Part shown: positions 8,388-17,287 of the stretch, one piece after another
How positions within the stretch are numbered: the stretch's first letter is position 1
Layout of the letters: each line of letters opens with the position of its first letter
Source of the DNA: Collimonas arenae
GTDB taxonomy: Bacteria > Pseudomonadota > Gammaproteobacteria > Burkholderiales > Burkholderiaceae_D
DNA length: 64,000 bases
Reading direction: 5' to 3'
NCBI RefSeq assembly: GCF_000786695.1
Contig: NZ_CP009962.1
Coordinates: 5,456,001-5,520,000 of the forward strand
The notes under the pieces: model-generated
Seen by the model: only the letters and a program-made list of their open reading frames with translations
Databases searched by the model: none
Told to the model about the DNA's origin: nothing
Translations under genes and position numbers: made by a program

Positions 8388-10451
8388 ATGTCGTCCACCC
8401 CCAATTTCGGTCTCAATGCTCCCCAACGGGAAGCCGTCAAGTACCTGGACGGCCCCTGCCTGGTGCTGGCCGGGGCGGGCTCCGGCAAGACGCGCGTCAT
8501 CACGCAGAAAATCCAGCATCTGATCGAGGATTGCGGCTACGACCCCAAACACATCGCGGCGCTGACCTTTACCAACAAGGCGGCGACAGAAATGCAGGAG
8601 CGTATCGCCAAGCTGTTGAAGGACCCGAAGCAGGCCAAGCACATCACCGTCAGCACCTTCCATTCGCTGGGGGTCAAGATCCTGCGCCAGGAAGCACGCT
8701 CGCTGGGCTTGAAGGACCGCTTTTCGATCATGGACAGCGACGATTGCTTTTCTATCGTGCAAGATCTGGCGATCACGACCGACAAGCAGCTGGTGCGCCG
8801 TATCCAGGGCGCCATGTCGCTCTGGAAGAACGGCCTGATCGATCCGGAGCAAGCCATCAAGGATGCCGTCACCGAAGACGAAGCCCAGTCTGCGCGTATC
8901 TATCGCAGCTATGTGGCGACTCTGGCGGCCTACCAGGCGGTTGATTTCGACGACCTGATCCGCCTGCCGGTGGAACTGTTCCGCGGCAACGAGGCGGTGC
9001 GCGACAAATGGCAGCGGCGCTTGCGCTATCTGCTGGTCGATGAATACCAGGATACCAACACCTGCCAGTACGAACTGGTCAAGCTGCTGGTGACCGGGCT
9101 CGGCAAGAAACCGATGTTCACCGCGGTGGGCGACGACGACCAGGCGATCTACGCCTGGCGCGGCGCCACCATAGAGAACCTGAAAACCCTGCAGGTCGAT
9201 TTCCCCGACCTGAAAGTGATCAAGCTGGAACAGAATTACCGTTCTTCCACCCGTATCCTGCAAGCCGCCAATGCGGTGATCGGCAACAATCCCAAGCTGT
9301 TCGACAAATCGTTGTGGTCGGAACACGGCTTGGGCGATCCGATCAAGGTGATGGGCATGGAAGACGACGAGAAAGAGGCGGAGCAGGTGGCGATCATGCT
9401 GTCTGCGCATCGCTTCGAGCGGCGCGCCAAGTTTTCCGACTACGCCATCCTGTACCGCGGCAATCACCAGGCGCGGATATTTGAAAAGGCTTTGCGGCGC
9501 GAACGCATTCCATATTCGATGTCGGGCGGCCAGAGCTTCTTCGACCGCGCAGAAATCAAGGACATCATCAGTTATTTGCGCCTGATCGCCAACGAGGACG
9601 ACGATCCGGCTTTCATCCGCGCCATTACCACGCCAAGGCGCGGCGTCGGCCAGGCCACGCTGGAAGTGCTGGGCACGGTGGCGGGGCAGTGGCAATGTTC
9701 GCTGTTTGAAGCGGTGTTCAAGGGTGGCATCGAAGCCAAGCTGACCGACCGCCAGCTATACCCGCTGCGAGAATTCTGCCATTTCATCAACCAGCTGGAA
9801 GCCCGCGCCAGCCGTGTCGGCCCCTCGGGCAGCGGCGAAAACGCCGCGGCGGTGCTGGACGACATGATGAAGGAAATCAATTACGAGCATTATCTGTATG
9901 ACAGCTTCGACGACCGCGCGGCCCAGGGCAAATGGCAGAACGTGCTGGATTTCACCAATTGGCTGAAGGAAAAGGGCACTGGCGGTAAGGATGGCGCCGG
10001 CGATGAGCGCAACTTGCTGGAGCTGACCCAGATGGTGGCGCTGATGTCGATGCTGGAAGGGCGCGACGAAGAACCGGATGCGGTGCGCATGTCGACTCTG
10101 CATGCTTCCAAAGGGCTGGAATATCCGCACGTGTTCCTGATTGGCGTCGAGGAGGGCATCCTGCCGCACAAGGGTGACCCCGATGCGCCGCCGGAAACCA
10201 TCGCCGCCCGCATCGAAGAGGAAAGGCGGTTGATGTACGTCGGCATCACGCGCGCCCAGCGCAGCCTGCACGTCAGCTGGTGCAAGAAACGCAAACGCGC
10301 CGGCGAATCCATCGTTTGCGAAATATCACGGTTCGTCAAGGAAATGAAGCTGGATGAAGGCGACGCCATGCCGACCGAAGCCGAACAGATCACGCCACAG
10401 AATCGCCTGGCCAATTTGAAGGCTTTGTTGCAGAAGCCGAGAGCGGCGTGA
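8388..10451 (+). CDS. rep: ATP-dependent DNA helicase Rep (UvrD/SF1A)
   Basis: 687 residues, close to E. coli Rep (673). Motif I AGAGSGKTR near residue 28, motif II VDEYQDTN near 222, motif III GDDDQAIYAWRGA near 248, motif IV QNYRSS, motif V TLHASKGLEYPHVF and motif VI YVGITRAQRS are all present. Rep unwinds DNA 3' to 5' and clears proteins ahead of the replication fork. The start matches the normal N-terminus (LNAPQREAVKYLDGP near residue 9). A long antisense reading frame inside it is a shadow. Confidence 0.95.
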   Translation: MSSTPNFGLNAPQREAVKYLDGPCLVLAGAGSGKTRVITQKIQHLIEDCGYDPKHIAALTFTNKAATEMQERIAKLLKDPKQAKHITVSTFHSLGVKILRQEARSLGLKDRFSIMDSDDCFSIVQDLAITTDKQLVRRIQGAMSLWKNGLIDPEQAIKDAVTEDEAQSARIYRSYVATLAAYQAVDFDDLIRLPVELFRGNEAVRDKWQRRLRYLLVDEYQDTNTCQYELVKLLVTGLGKKPMFTAVGDDDQAIYAWRGATIENLKTLQVDFPDLKVIKLEQNYRSSTRILQAANAVIGNNPKLFDKSLWSEHGLGDPIKVMGMEDDEKEAEQVAIMLSAHRFERRAKFSDYAILYRGNHQARIFEKALRRERIPYSMSGGQSFFDRAEIKDIISYLRLIANEDDDPAFIRAITTPRRGVGQATLEVLGTVAGQWQCSLFEAVFKGGIEAKLTDRQLYPLREFCHFINQLEARASRVGPSGSGENAAAVLDDMMKEINYEHYLYDSFDDRAAQGKWQNVLDFTNWLKEKGTGGKDGAGDERNLLELTQMVALMSMLEGRDEEPDAVRMSTLHASKGLEYPHVFLIGVEEGILPHKGDPDAPPETIAARIEEERRLMYVGITRAQRSLHVSWCKKRKRAGESIVCEISRFVKEMKLDEGDAMPTEAEQITPQNRLANLKALLQKPRAA

Positions 10452-10490
10452 GATGATAGGCCTTACAGCGTTTCCATTCAGGAGTAACAA

Positions 10491-10778
10491 ATGAGTATAG
10501 ACAACATCAAGACCTCGCTGGAAAAGCTCCGCGCAACGCTGGAGAACAACGGCGCGGTGGATGGCGAATTGAAGAACTTGCTGCAAACCCTGGATACCGA
10601 CATCCAGCAGTTGCTGAAATCCCCCGAAACCACCGCAACAGCAGCGCCGGCGACCGGTATCCGCTCCGAACTGGTGGAGCGCGCCCAGGGCATTTCGGCA
10701 CGCCTCGCGGTGAAGCATCCGCACCTGGAACCGGTATTGCGCGAAATCGCCGATACGCTGACCAATATGGGTATCTGA
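10491..10778 (+). CDS. DUF4404 family protein
   Basis: 95 residues, mostly helical, with the DUF4404 pattern: LEKLRATLE at the N-terminus and ARLAVKHPHLEPVLREIADTL at the C-terminus. Function unknown; soluble, no signal peptide. It starts 40 bp after rep behind an AGGAGTAACAA ribosome site and may be in the same transcript. Confidence 0.85.
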   Translation: MSIDNIKTSLEKLRATLENNGAVDGELKNLLQTLDTDIQQLLKSPETTATAAPATGIRSELVERAQGISARLAVKHPHLEPVLREIADTLTNMGI

Positions 10779-10937
10779 TTCCCCAGCCAATATGACTTTG
10801 CGGGCAGGGACGACCCTGCCTGTAACTGCCAAGAACGCCTCAAACTTCCCGTTTAACCCGCCGTACACAGCATAAATCGCCACATAGCGTGTGGCCATGA
10901 AGCTGTGTGCCGCGATTGTTTATTTTATTGGAACATT

Positions 10938-11837
10938 ATGTGGTTTAAAAATCTCCAGATCTATCGTATCCCCGCACCTTGGGCCATTTCGGCCGAACAG
11001 CTGGAAGCATTCCTGGCGCCCCAGGCATTTGCCAAATGCAGCAGCCTGGAACTGCAAAGCCAGGGCTGGCTGTCGCCCCGCGACAACGGCATGCTGGTGC
11101 ATACCGTGAATCGCCAGATGATGATCCTGCTGGGCACGGAGAAGAAATTGCTGCCAGCTACCGTTGTCAACCAGGTCACCAAGGCGCGCGCCGCCGAGAT
11201 TGAAGAGCAGCAAGGCTATGCGCCCGGTCGCAAGCAGCTGAAAGATCTCAAGGAACAAGTCACCGATGAGCTGTTGCCGCGCGCATTCAGCATCCAGCGC
11301 AATACCTGGGTCTGGATCGATCCGGTCAACGGCTGGCTGGTCATCGATGCGTCGAGCCCGGCCAAGGCCGAAGAAATCCTCAAGCTGCTGCTGGGATCGG
11401 TCGACAAACTGCAGATTTCCGGCTTGCGCACGGCGCATTCGCCGTTGACTTCGATGACCAACTGGCTGGCGTCGGATGAAGCGCCGCATGGCTTTACCGT
11501 CGACCAGGACACCGAACTGCGCGCCGCCGGCGAGAGCAAAGCCACCGTACGCTACGTGCGCCATACCATCGAAGCCGACGACGTCCGCCGTCATATCGCC
11601 TCCGGCAAGCAATGCACGCGGCTGGCGATGACCTGGGCTGATCACATTTCTTTCGTTCTGACTGAATCGCTGGCGATCAAGCGCATCGCGCCGCTGGATG
11701 TGCTGAAGGAAAGCAATGACGTCAGCAGCAAGAACGACGACGAACGTTTCGATTCCGACATGATGCTGATGACCGGCGAACTGAGCAAGATGCTCAACGA
11801 TATCGTATTTGCGTTGGGTGGCGAACCGGCGGTCTGA
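10938..11837 (+). CDS. rdgC: Recombination-associated protein RdgC
   Basis: 299 residues starting [12 protein letters not shown], the typical RdgC N-terminus, and ending in the conserved [13 protein letters not shown]. RdgC forms a ring dimer on double-stranded DNA and limits RecA activity. An upstream in-frame start at 10905 gives an N-terminus unlike the family, so I use the ATG at 10938. A hairpin follows at 11849. Confidence 0.95.
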   Translation: MWFKNLQIYRIPAPWAISAEQLEAFLAPQAFAKCSSLELQSQGWLSPRDNGMLVHTVNRQMMILLGTEKKLLPATVVNQVTKARAAEIEEQQGYAPGRKQLKDLKEQVTDELLPRAFSIQRNTWVWIDPVNGWLVIDASSPAKAEEILKLLLGSVDKLQISGLRTAHSPLTSMTNWLASDEAPHGFTVDQDTELRAAGESKATVRYVRHTIEADDVRRHIASGKQCTRLAMTWADHISFVLTESLAIKRIAPLDVLKESNDVSSKNDDERFDSDMMLMTGELSKMLNDIVFALGGEPAV

Positions 11838-11848
11838 TCCAGTTGATG

Positions 11849-11875
11849 CGGGGTTTCGGCAATAGCGAAACCCCG
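11849..11875. terminator. Hairpin between convergent rdgC and diguanylate cyclase genes
   Basis: CGGGGTTTCG / CGAAACCCCG, a perfect 10-bp stem with a 7-nt loop, lies 12 bp after rdgC and just before the end of the convergent gene. There is no good T-run on either side, so efficiency is uncertain, but the position fits a shared terminator. Confidence 0.6.
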
Positions 11876-11884
11876 TGCTGATTC

Positions 11885-13015
11885 TTAAAAAGCCCGGATG
11901 GTGGTGCCGCCGTCGGAAGACTCGAAGCTGTCCGGGCTGATCATGACGCGGTTGCGGCCTGCCGCCTTGGCGCCGTACAGGGCCATGTCGGCGCGCTGAA
12001 ACGCTTCGTCGATGCTTTCGCCAGGGCGGAAATCGGTAATGCCGATCGACGCCGTCAAGATAATATCCTTGCCGAACTTGCTCCAGTCGTACATTTCAGT
12101 CTCGGCGCAGATGCGGTCAAGCGCGGTCACGCCTTCTTGCACCGTGGTGCCGGTCAGCACCAGCACGAACTCGTCGCCGCCGTAGCGGGCAAAATGGTCG
12201 CTCAGGCGCATTTCGTTGCGGACAATCTCAACGAAAGTCTTAAGCACCATGTCGCCGGCCGCGTGGCCGAAATTATCATTAACCGACTTGAAGCCGTCCA
12301 GATCGAGAATGGCGATGCAGAACGGCGTACCGCCGCGCTGAAATCGCTTTTGCTCGACAGCCAGGATTTCCATCAGCGAACGACGGTTCTCGATATTGGT
12401 CAGTTCGTCGCGGGTCGCCAGCTCTTGCACCCGTTTCATGGCCTTCACCAGTTGCTGGTTCTGTTCGGTGATCTTGCGCTGCATACGGCTCATCATGTTG
12501 GCCAGGTAGATGCAGCGGCCCAGGGTCAGGATGAATGAGAGGCAGACCAGCAGCTGGCCAAGATTGCTGCCTACCGGGAATTGCAGGTGCCAGCCGATAA
12601 GGCTGAACGCCAGCACCAGCCCGAGCGAGCCGATCAGCCAGCTCACCACATTCCAGAAAGTGCTGAGACCCAAAGCCCCGAAGGCGTAGATAACGAAGAA
12701 ATTGATCAGGAACAGGTAGCCCACCTGCGGCGCCAGTATCAGGAATCCGGTCTGCACCAGCAAAGCCGTCACTACTTGCGGGAAAGTCAGGCCGGGATCT
12801 TTGGAGCGGCGTTTGTAGCCGCTTCTGAGCAACAGATAGAAAATCCCGCTCACCACGATCACGGCCATGCCGTAGAGCAGCGCGATATCGGGCTGTATCA
12901 CCCCGGCATAGGCAAAACCGCATAGCAGCAAGACATCCAGTACCCCGCTCAGCGCGACGCGCCCCAGCATGCCGAATGCCATCGCATTCATTTCTTTTCG
13001 TCGTTGCTCTTTCAT
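11885..13015 (-). CDS. Membrane-bound diguanylate cyclase (GGDEF)
   Basis: 376 residues: about six transmembrane helices in the first 190 residues, a short coiled-coil linker (ITEQNQQLVKAMKRVQELATRD, in part) and a GGDEF domain. The active-site motif is intact (RYGGDEF), and the inhibitory I-site RLSD lies five residues before it, so c-di-GMP synthesis with product inhibition is expected. Start chosen at the ATG 13015; a GTG at 13036 and an ATG at 12991 are alternatives. The following gap (13016-13345) holds only upstream regions of this and the next gene. Confidence 0.9.
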   Translation of the reverse strand: MKEQRRKEMNAMAFGMLGRVALSGVLDVLLLCGFAYAGVIQPDIALLYGMAVIVVSGIFYLLLRSGYKRRSKDPGLTFPQVVTALLVQTGFLILAPQVGYLFLINFFVIYAFGALGLSTFWNVVSWLIGSLGLVLAFSLIGWHLQFPVGSNLGQLLVCLSFILTLGRCIYLANMMSRMQRKITEQNQQLVKAMKRVQELATRDELTNIENRRSLMEILAVEQKRFQRGGTPFCIAILDLDGFKSVNDNFGHAAGDMVLKTFVEIVRNEMRLSDHFARYGGDEFVLVLTGTTVQEGVTALDRICAETEMYDWSKFGKDIILTASIGITDFRPGESIDEAFQRADMALYGAKAAGRNRVMISPDSFESSDGGTTIRAF

Positions 13016-13345
13016 TTCCCCGAATTCCCTTTGCACGCCATTGTTGCCATTGGTTTCTTCAGCTCTATTGGCAACAAGCCGCCACGCATGACAGACAGCA
13101 ATTCATTTTTTTGGGAGAAATGGATGCAGGACATGGTACTAAAGGGGAACAATAATGCCATGTTTTGGCTATCACACGGATGTGGGAATGAGTAATGTAT
13201 CAAAATTGTTACACAACAGATATGCTATAGCTTATCGGAAATTTAAACCGCATCTGCCAATCCTTAACCAGGTGTAGAAGCAGGCCGGTGCAAATGGGAC
13301 CGTAAAAATAGAACGTCTTTCGTGTTTTAAGGGGATCAGGGGAGT

Positions 13346-13858
13346 ATGAGAGTCATTATTTTGTTATTAGTTGCTGTCGGGATAGGCGGTTGGTACTGGA
13401 ATCGTCAAAATACCCTTGATGAGGCAGCCGTCACACGCTTCTACGACATAGCCACCGAACATGTGCTGAATGGCCAAGGCAAAGAACTGTGCGCCATGCT
13501 GACCAAGGATTTTACGCGCACCGGCATCAATTCGACCAGCCAGGGACGCATTCAGGAAAATGCCGACAAGCAGGAAACCTGCGACAAATACGACAAGATG
13601 TTCGACGGCATGGCCCATACCGGCGGCATGATGTCGGCCAATTACCAGATAAACATCGAGCATATCGAGATTGGCAAGGACAAGCGTAGCGCCGAAGTAA
13701 AGCTGGCGACCAATGTCAGCATGGCAATCGGACCAATAGGCAAGGTTGCCGAGACCAGGGACAAAAGCGTTGAGACGCTGGTGATACGCAATGGCAAGGT
13801 AATGCTGCAAAAATCGGAAGGCACCGCTATCACACGGACTATTGGCGATCGCTTTTAA
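13346..13858 (+). CDS. Membrane-anchored hypothetical protein
   Basis: 170 residues beginning with a hydrophobic stretch (VIILLLVAVGIGGWYW) that is probably an uncleaved anchor, followed by an exported domain of mixed helix and strand. I do not recognise the family; the layout (short helices, then strands from about residue 95) resembles NTF2-like exported proteins, which is only a guess. It starts at an ATG behind GGGGAG. A strong terminator follows, so it is a single-gene unit. Confidence 0.65.
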   Translation: MRVIILLLVAVGIGGWYWNRQNTLDEAAVTRFYDIATEHVLNGQGKELCAMLTKDFTRTGINSTSQGRIQENADKQETCDKYDKMFDGMAHTGGMMSANYQINIEHIEIGKDKRSAEVKLATNVSMAIGPIGKVAETRDKSVETLVIRNGKVMLQKSEGTAITRTIGDRF

Positions 13859-13887
13859 GATATAGGGATAGTGGATACGGCCTGACG

Positions 13888-13917
13888 AAAAAAGACGACT
13901 TCGAAGTCGTCTTTTTT
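13888..13917. terminator. Bidirectional rho-independent terminator
   Basis: AAAAAAGACGACTT-CG-AAGTCGTCTTTTTT is a perfect inverted repeat with A/T runs on both sides. It terminates the upstream hypothetical gene and could also stop minus-strand tRNA transcripts. Confidence 0.9.
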
Positions 13918-13984
13918 ATTTTCAAGTCATCCCATAAACGATCCCTGAAATACAAATGCCCGCTTGCGCGGGCACTTGTATTCT

Positions 13985-14090
13985 TGGCGGAGTGGACGGG
14001 ACTCGCCTACATGCTGCAGGCCGCTGCTGCGCTTGCAAGCGCAGCCCTTCGACTCCCGCCGAAAGCCGCACAGGCGGCTTTCTCCACTCC
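13985..14090 (-). other. tRNA-Asp-derived structured element (pseudo-tRNA?)
   Basis: Read on the minus strand, this 106-nt segment starts with GGAGTGG, the 5' acceptor strand of tRNA-Asp, and ends CCACTCC-G-CCA, the matching 3' strand with CCA. The interior is not a normal tRNA body: it has a 9-bp hairpin (GAAAGCCGC-CTGT-GCGGCTTTC), a 20-bp perfect palindrome (GCTGCGCTTGCAAGCGCAGC) and no recognisable anticodon or T arm. It may be a decayed tRNA with insertions, an attachment-site relic, or a structured RNA that keeps a tRNA-like end. Confidence 0.55.
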
Positions 14091-14132
14091 ACAGAGTGAT
14101 ATCCCCTAACGGGAATATGAAATTGGGACTTG

Positions 14133-14158
14133 AAATAAAAATGCCCGCTTGCGCGGGC
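14133..14158 (-). terminator. Terminator after tRNA-Asp
   Basis: On the minus strand GCCCGC-GCAA-GCGGGC is followed by ATTTTTATTT. It sits 12 bp beyond the CCA of tRNA-Asp and would end the tRNA-Val/tRNA-Asp transcript. Confidence 0.75.
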
Positions 14159-14169
14159 ACTTGTATTCT

Positions 14170-14246
14170 TGGCGGAGTGGACGGGACTCGAACCCGCGAC
14201 CCCCGGCGTGACAGGCCGGTATTCTAACCAACTGAACTACCACTCC
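14170..14246 (-). tRNA. tRNA-Asp (GTC)
   Basis: 77 nt with encoded CCA. Acceptor stem GGAGTGG/CCACTCC, D-arm AGTTCAGTTGGTTAGAAT, anticodon loop CTGTCAC with anticodon GTC, and T-arm loop TTCGAGT. It follows tRNA-Val by 33 bp on the same strand, probably in one transcript. Confidence 0.97.
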
Positions 14247-14279
14247 TAAACTACTCTTCATTAAGATCATTTGGCTACT

Positions 14280-14355
14280 TGGTGGGTGCTGAGAGGCTCG
14301 AACTCCCGACCTACGCCTTGTAAGGGCGCCGCTCTACCAACTGAGCTAAGCACCC
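14280..14355 (-). tRNA. tRNA-Val (TAC)
   Basis: 76 nt with encoded CCA. Acceptor GGGTGCT/AGCACCC, D-arm TAGCTCAGTTGGTAGAGC, anticodon loop CTTACAA with anticodon TAC, T-loop TTCGAGC. First gene of the minus-strand tRNA pair. Confidence 0.97.
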
Positions 14356-14707
14356 AAAATGCACACTTAGTCAGCCAAATTTTCTTGCGTATGTCACTAC
14401 GCCTGAAGGGGGCAGATTGTACAACGGTTTTTTTAAAAAAACTAGCGCTTCATTAAAAATTGTTTAAAAAGTTTTCCGTAGCCCCGCATTTCCCTCTGTA
14501 GCTCTGTCGATCCCGACCACAAAATCGCCACGTGACGAACGCGTACTCCGACGCACTCTGCTATTCTTTCGGCTGAATTGGTTTTCCAGAAAAAGGAATG
14601 CCGGGTTCATGTCGACTGTCGTCACCAGTCGCAGCTTCGTATCCTGACACAGATCGTTGTACGTCGTGTGGATTCATGCGGCGCCGCAGCAACGACCTAT
14701 CGTCCTC

Positions 14708-14749
14708 ATAGAAATATACAATTAATGCTATCAACGAATTGTATATAAT
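14708..14749 (+). promoter_or_regulatory. OxyR-like site and promoter of ahpC
   Basis: ATAG-N7-CAAT-N7-ATCA-N7-GTAT (14708-14744) matches the OxyR pattern ATAG-N7-CTAT-N7-ATAG-N7-CTAT at 12 of 16 positions with exact spacing. A TATAAT -10 box (14744-14749) follows directly, so the site would overlap the -35 region as in OxyR-activated genes. Control by peroxide stress is inferred and fits the downstream peroxiredoxin. The rest of 14356-14776 shows no gene. Confidence 0.6.
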
Positions 14750-14776
14750 TAACTTTTACTATCGAAAGGCATCACG

Positions 14777-15322
14777 ATGAAAACAATCGGTCAATCTCTC
14801 GCACCATTCAAAGTCGAAGGCGTAAAACCTGGCTTCAACCTGCCTGAAGAGAACGGCGTATCGGCATTTGAAACCATCACCGAAACCTCGTTTCCTGGCA
14901 AATGGAAGATCCTGTACTTCTACCCAAAAGATTTCACATTCGTTTGCCCAACTGAAATCGTTGCCTATAACAAACTGACGCGTGACTTCGATGACCGCGA
15001 TGCAGTCTTGCTGGGTGGTTCTTCCGACAATGAATTCGTCAAGCTGGCATGGCGCCGCGAGCACGCTGACCTGAACAAGCTGAGCAACTGGCAGTTCGCC
15101 GACACAACCGGCAGCCTGATCGACCAACTGGGCATTCGCCACGAAGCCGGCGTAGCACTGCGCGCGACTTTCATCATCGATCCAAACAACGTCATCCAGC
15201 ACGTTTCCGTCAACAACCTGAATGTCGGCCGTAACCCTGAAGAAACACTGCGCATCCTGGATGCTCTGCAAACCGACGAACTGTGCGCCTGCAACCGCGC
15301 CCCTGGCGGCGAAACTCTGTAA
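14777..15322 (+). CDS. ahpC: AhpC/Prx-type peroxiredoxin
   Basis: 181 residues, 2-Cys peroxiredoxin. The peroxidatic Cys57 lies in FTFVCPTEI and the C-terminal CAC (170 and 172) supplies a resolving Cys. It reduces hydrogen peroxide and organic peroxides in the cytosol. It pairs with an AhpD-type protein 149 bp downstream, which can serve as the reductant in place of AhpF. An OxyR-like site lies in the promoter. The ORF starts at an ATG after AAAGGCATCACG. Confidence 0.93.
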   Translation: MKTIGQSLAPFKVEGVKPGFNLPEENGVSAFETITETSFPGKWKILYFYPKDFTFVCPTEIVAYNKLTRDFDDRDAVLLGGSSDNEFVKLAWRREHADLNKLSNWQFADTTGSLIDQLGIRHEAGVALRATFIIDPNNVIQHVSVNNLNVGRNPEETLRILDALQTDELCACNRAPGGETL

Positions 15323-15471
15323 TCCATCCGGATTCGATCAAGCCCCCTGCGCTTGATCCGGTGTGATACCGAGAGCAATCCAGCAATGATGTAACCGTCC
15401 GCAACGAGGCCTGGCTAATGCCGGCGCCTCGCGAGCCGACACGATTTGAATTCAGTACTTAAGGAGAAACC

Positions 15472-15981
15472 ATGGATATGCTTCAATTACGCGATGCCAT
15501 CCCGTCGTATGCCAAAGACGTCTGGATCACCCTTGATGGCGCTTTGAACAGGTCTGGCCTAGCGCCGGAAGTTGCGGCGGCCGCAGGCATTGCAGCAGCG
15601 ATCTCGGCCGGCAGTCCCCAGCTGGTTGAAGCGTTCCAGGGTTTGACTACCGAAGCCGAAGCCACCGCCGCCAAGACTGCGGCGGCAATCATGGGCATGA
15701 CCAATATCTGGTACAGCTATCTGGAGCTGGCCGATGACGCCGAGCTGAAAACCCAGCCGCCGCAAATCCGCATGCAAGCCTACGCCACCCACGGCGGCGT
15801 TGAAAAGAAGCACTTCGAAATCTACACTTTGGCGGCATCGATCGTCGGCAAATGCCGCGGCTGCGTCACCGGCCATATTGCCGAGTTAAAGAAACTGGGC
15901 ATTACGGCAGCGGAACTGCGCGATATCGGCAAACTGGCAGCGGCAGTCAACGCTACCAGCAAATTGATCAAGCTTAGCTGA
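15472..15981 (+). CDS. ahpD: AhpD-family alkylhydroperoxidase (carboxymuconolactone decarboxylase fold)
   Basis: 169 residues with the AhpD CxxC active site in KCRGCVTGHIAEL (near residues 125-135), including the downstream His. AhpD shuttles electrons to AhpC and has weak peroxidase activity itself. It follows ahpC and has its own strong ribosome site (AAGGAGAAACC). A terminator at 16028 closes the unit. Confidence 0.92.
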   Translation: MDMLQLRDAIPSYAKDVWITLDGALNRSGLAPEVAAAAGIAAAISAGSPQLVEAFQGLTTEAEATAAKTAAAIMGMTNIWYSYLELADDAELKTQPPQIRMQAYATHGGVEKKHFEIYTLAASIVGKCRGCVTGHIAELKKLGITAAELRDIGKLAAAVNATSKLIKLS

Positions 15982-16027
15982 ATTGAGATAGAGCGAAGCC
16001 AATGCGCCCGATCAAAAGCCATCTGCG

Positions 16028-16049
16028 AAAGCCGACGGCTTTTTATTTT
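16028..16049 (+). terminator. Terminator after ahpC-ahpD
   Basis: AAAGCC-GAC-GGCTTT is followed by TTATTTT. It lies 47 bp downstream of ahpD. Confidence 0.75.
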
Positions 16050-16116
16050 GGCGATAGCCCGCTCTCAGCCTAGAATGATAAAAAGGCGACCTGCCCGATA
16101 ATTCCAGGAGACCGCG

Positions 16117-16584
16117 ATGAACGCCAGGATCAATCTAGGCTTGTACTGCGCCACCGCGCTTCTACTAGGCTCTTGCACCAGCACGCCGACGGCGCCGCCA
16201 CCGATACCGGCCACAACGCCCAACGCCACCTCAACCGCCACCACGCTGGATGACTACAAGCGCGGCTTGGCGCAAAGAATCGTCGCCGTCAATTCGACCG
16301 AGGTGTACATCGGCCGGCCGCAGGCGCTGCTGCGCGCTGTGATCGTAGTGAAATACTATATCAATGCCGATGGCCAGCTGCTGCGCGCGGAAATCTTACG
16401 CACCAATCGGGATCGCAAGGCGGAAACCAGCGCCTTGACCTCGGTACGCAAAGCCGCGCCCTTCCCCAAACCCGACGGCAAATTCCTGCGGCGCGGCGAA
16501 GTCGAGATCGCAGAAAGCTGGCTGTTCAATGACGATGGTCGTTTCCAGCTGCGCTCGATCGCGGAACAGCAAATGGATCAATAA
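16117..16584 (+). CDS. Lipoprotein with TonB-like C-terminal domain
   Basis: 155 residues. A type II signal peptide ends in the lipobox LLGSC (Cys20), followed by a Pro/Thr/Ala-rich linker and a domain of about 95 residues resembling the TonB C-terminal fold (VVKYYINADGQLLRAEILRTN, in part; then KAAPFPKP). Such orphan lipoproteins have no known partner; an outer-membrane location is likely. Ribosome site CCAGGAGACC. No operon partner. Confidence 0.8.
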   Translation: MNARINLGLYCATALLLGSCTSTPTAPPPIPATTPNATSTATTLDDYKRGLAQRIVAVNSTEVYIGRPQALLRAVIVVKYYINADGQLLRAEILRTNRDRKAETSALTSVRKAAPFPKPDGKFLRRGEVEIAESWLFNDDGRFQLRSIAEQQMDQ

Positions 16585-16752
16585 CGCGCTTGGCAAGGTG
16601 CATCCTGACAGGCGCTGCCGGGGAGGCTTGCTTCCCGCGCGCATCTCGCCTACCATCGAGCTACCAGCCAGAACGCCAGGTAGCACTCCGTGTGATTCTT
16701 CGTCACGCCGCGTTCGCACCTACATCCCCTTTTTCTACGAGATAGCACAGTC

Positions 16753-17163
16753 ATGGATATCAAGCCGCCAATCACCATTTCCAGCTTCGACCTGGAACGT
16801 ATTGAACAATTGCTGGCGTCGGCCGCCTACCGCAACCTGCCGGGCATCGACGCCCTGGAGCATGAATTGGGCCGCGCTACCGTGGTTGATCCGGAACAGA
16901 TTCCGCCAGGCCTGATCACCATGAACTCCTCAGTCCGTTTTATTGACGATGTCAGCAAAGTCGAATACGACATGACCCTGGCCTACCCTGGCCCGTCCAA
17001 TCCGCCGGATGCGGTATCGATCCTGGCCCCGGTCGGCAGTGCTTTGCTGGGTCTGTCGGTAGGACAATCGATTTCCTGGCAAGGCCCGGGCGGCCGTCCT
17101 CTGCAGCTGCGGATCCTGGACGTGACTTACCAGCCCGAAGCCAACGGCGAATTTCACCTTTAA
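16753..17163 (+). CDS. rnk: Rnk-type nucleoside diphosphate kinase regulator (GreA/GreB C-terminal family)
   Basis: 136 residues: a short N-terminal coiled-coil region (SSFDLERIEQLL) and a GreA/GreB-like C-terminal FKBP fold (LAPVGSALLGLSVGQSISW). This is the Rnk arrangement; it binds RNA polymerase and affects nucleoside diphosphate kinase levels in enterobacteria. The N-terminal coiled coil is too short to act as a GreA transcript-cleavage factor. Confidence 0.9.
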   Translation: MDIKPPITISSFDLERIEQLLASAAYRNLPGIDALEHELGRATVVDPEQIPPGLITMNSSVRFIDDVSKVEYDMTLAYPGPSNPPDAVSILAPVGSALLGLSVGQSISWQGPGGRPLQLRILDVTYQPEANGEFHL

Positions 17164-17287
17164 TCACATCCGCAATCGCGTGCAGCAGCCGACAACGTTA
17201 TATCCAATAAAACGCCATCTACTGCCGCAAGTTTTCAAGACGTCGAGCTATCGCGTCTGTTACGTAAAAAAGTAAAGACAGGTCATC

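Larger units (their letters stand above)
13954..14190. repeat. 52-bp exact direct repeat carrying the tRNA-Asp 3' end
   Basis: Positions 13954-14005 and 14139-14190 are identical over 52 bp, offset 185 bp. Each copy contains, on the minus strand, the last 21 nt of tRNA-Asp with its CCA and a following GCCCGC-GCAA-GCGGGC hairpin. Direct repeats of tRNA 3' ends mark integrase attachment sites, but the segment between them is tiny and forms a tRNA-like shape, so local duplication is equally possible. Confidence 0.8.

Noticed and set aside
8382-9695. A 437-codon open frame on the minus strand inside rep
   Set aside because: It overlaps a well-supported rep gene, has the composition of an antisense frame in high-GC DNA and no motif I recognise.
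13954-14190. A genomic island between tRNA 3'-end repeats
   Set aside because: The repeats are only 185 bp apart with no integrase or cargo, so there is no island here.
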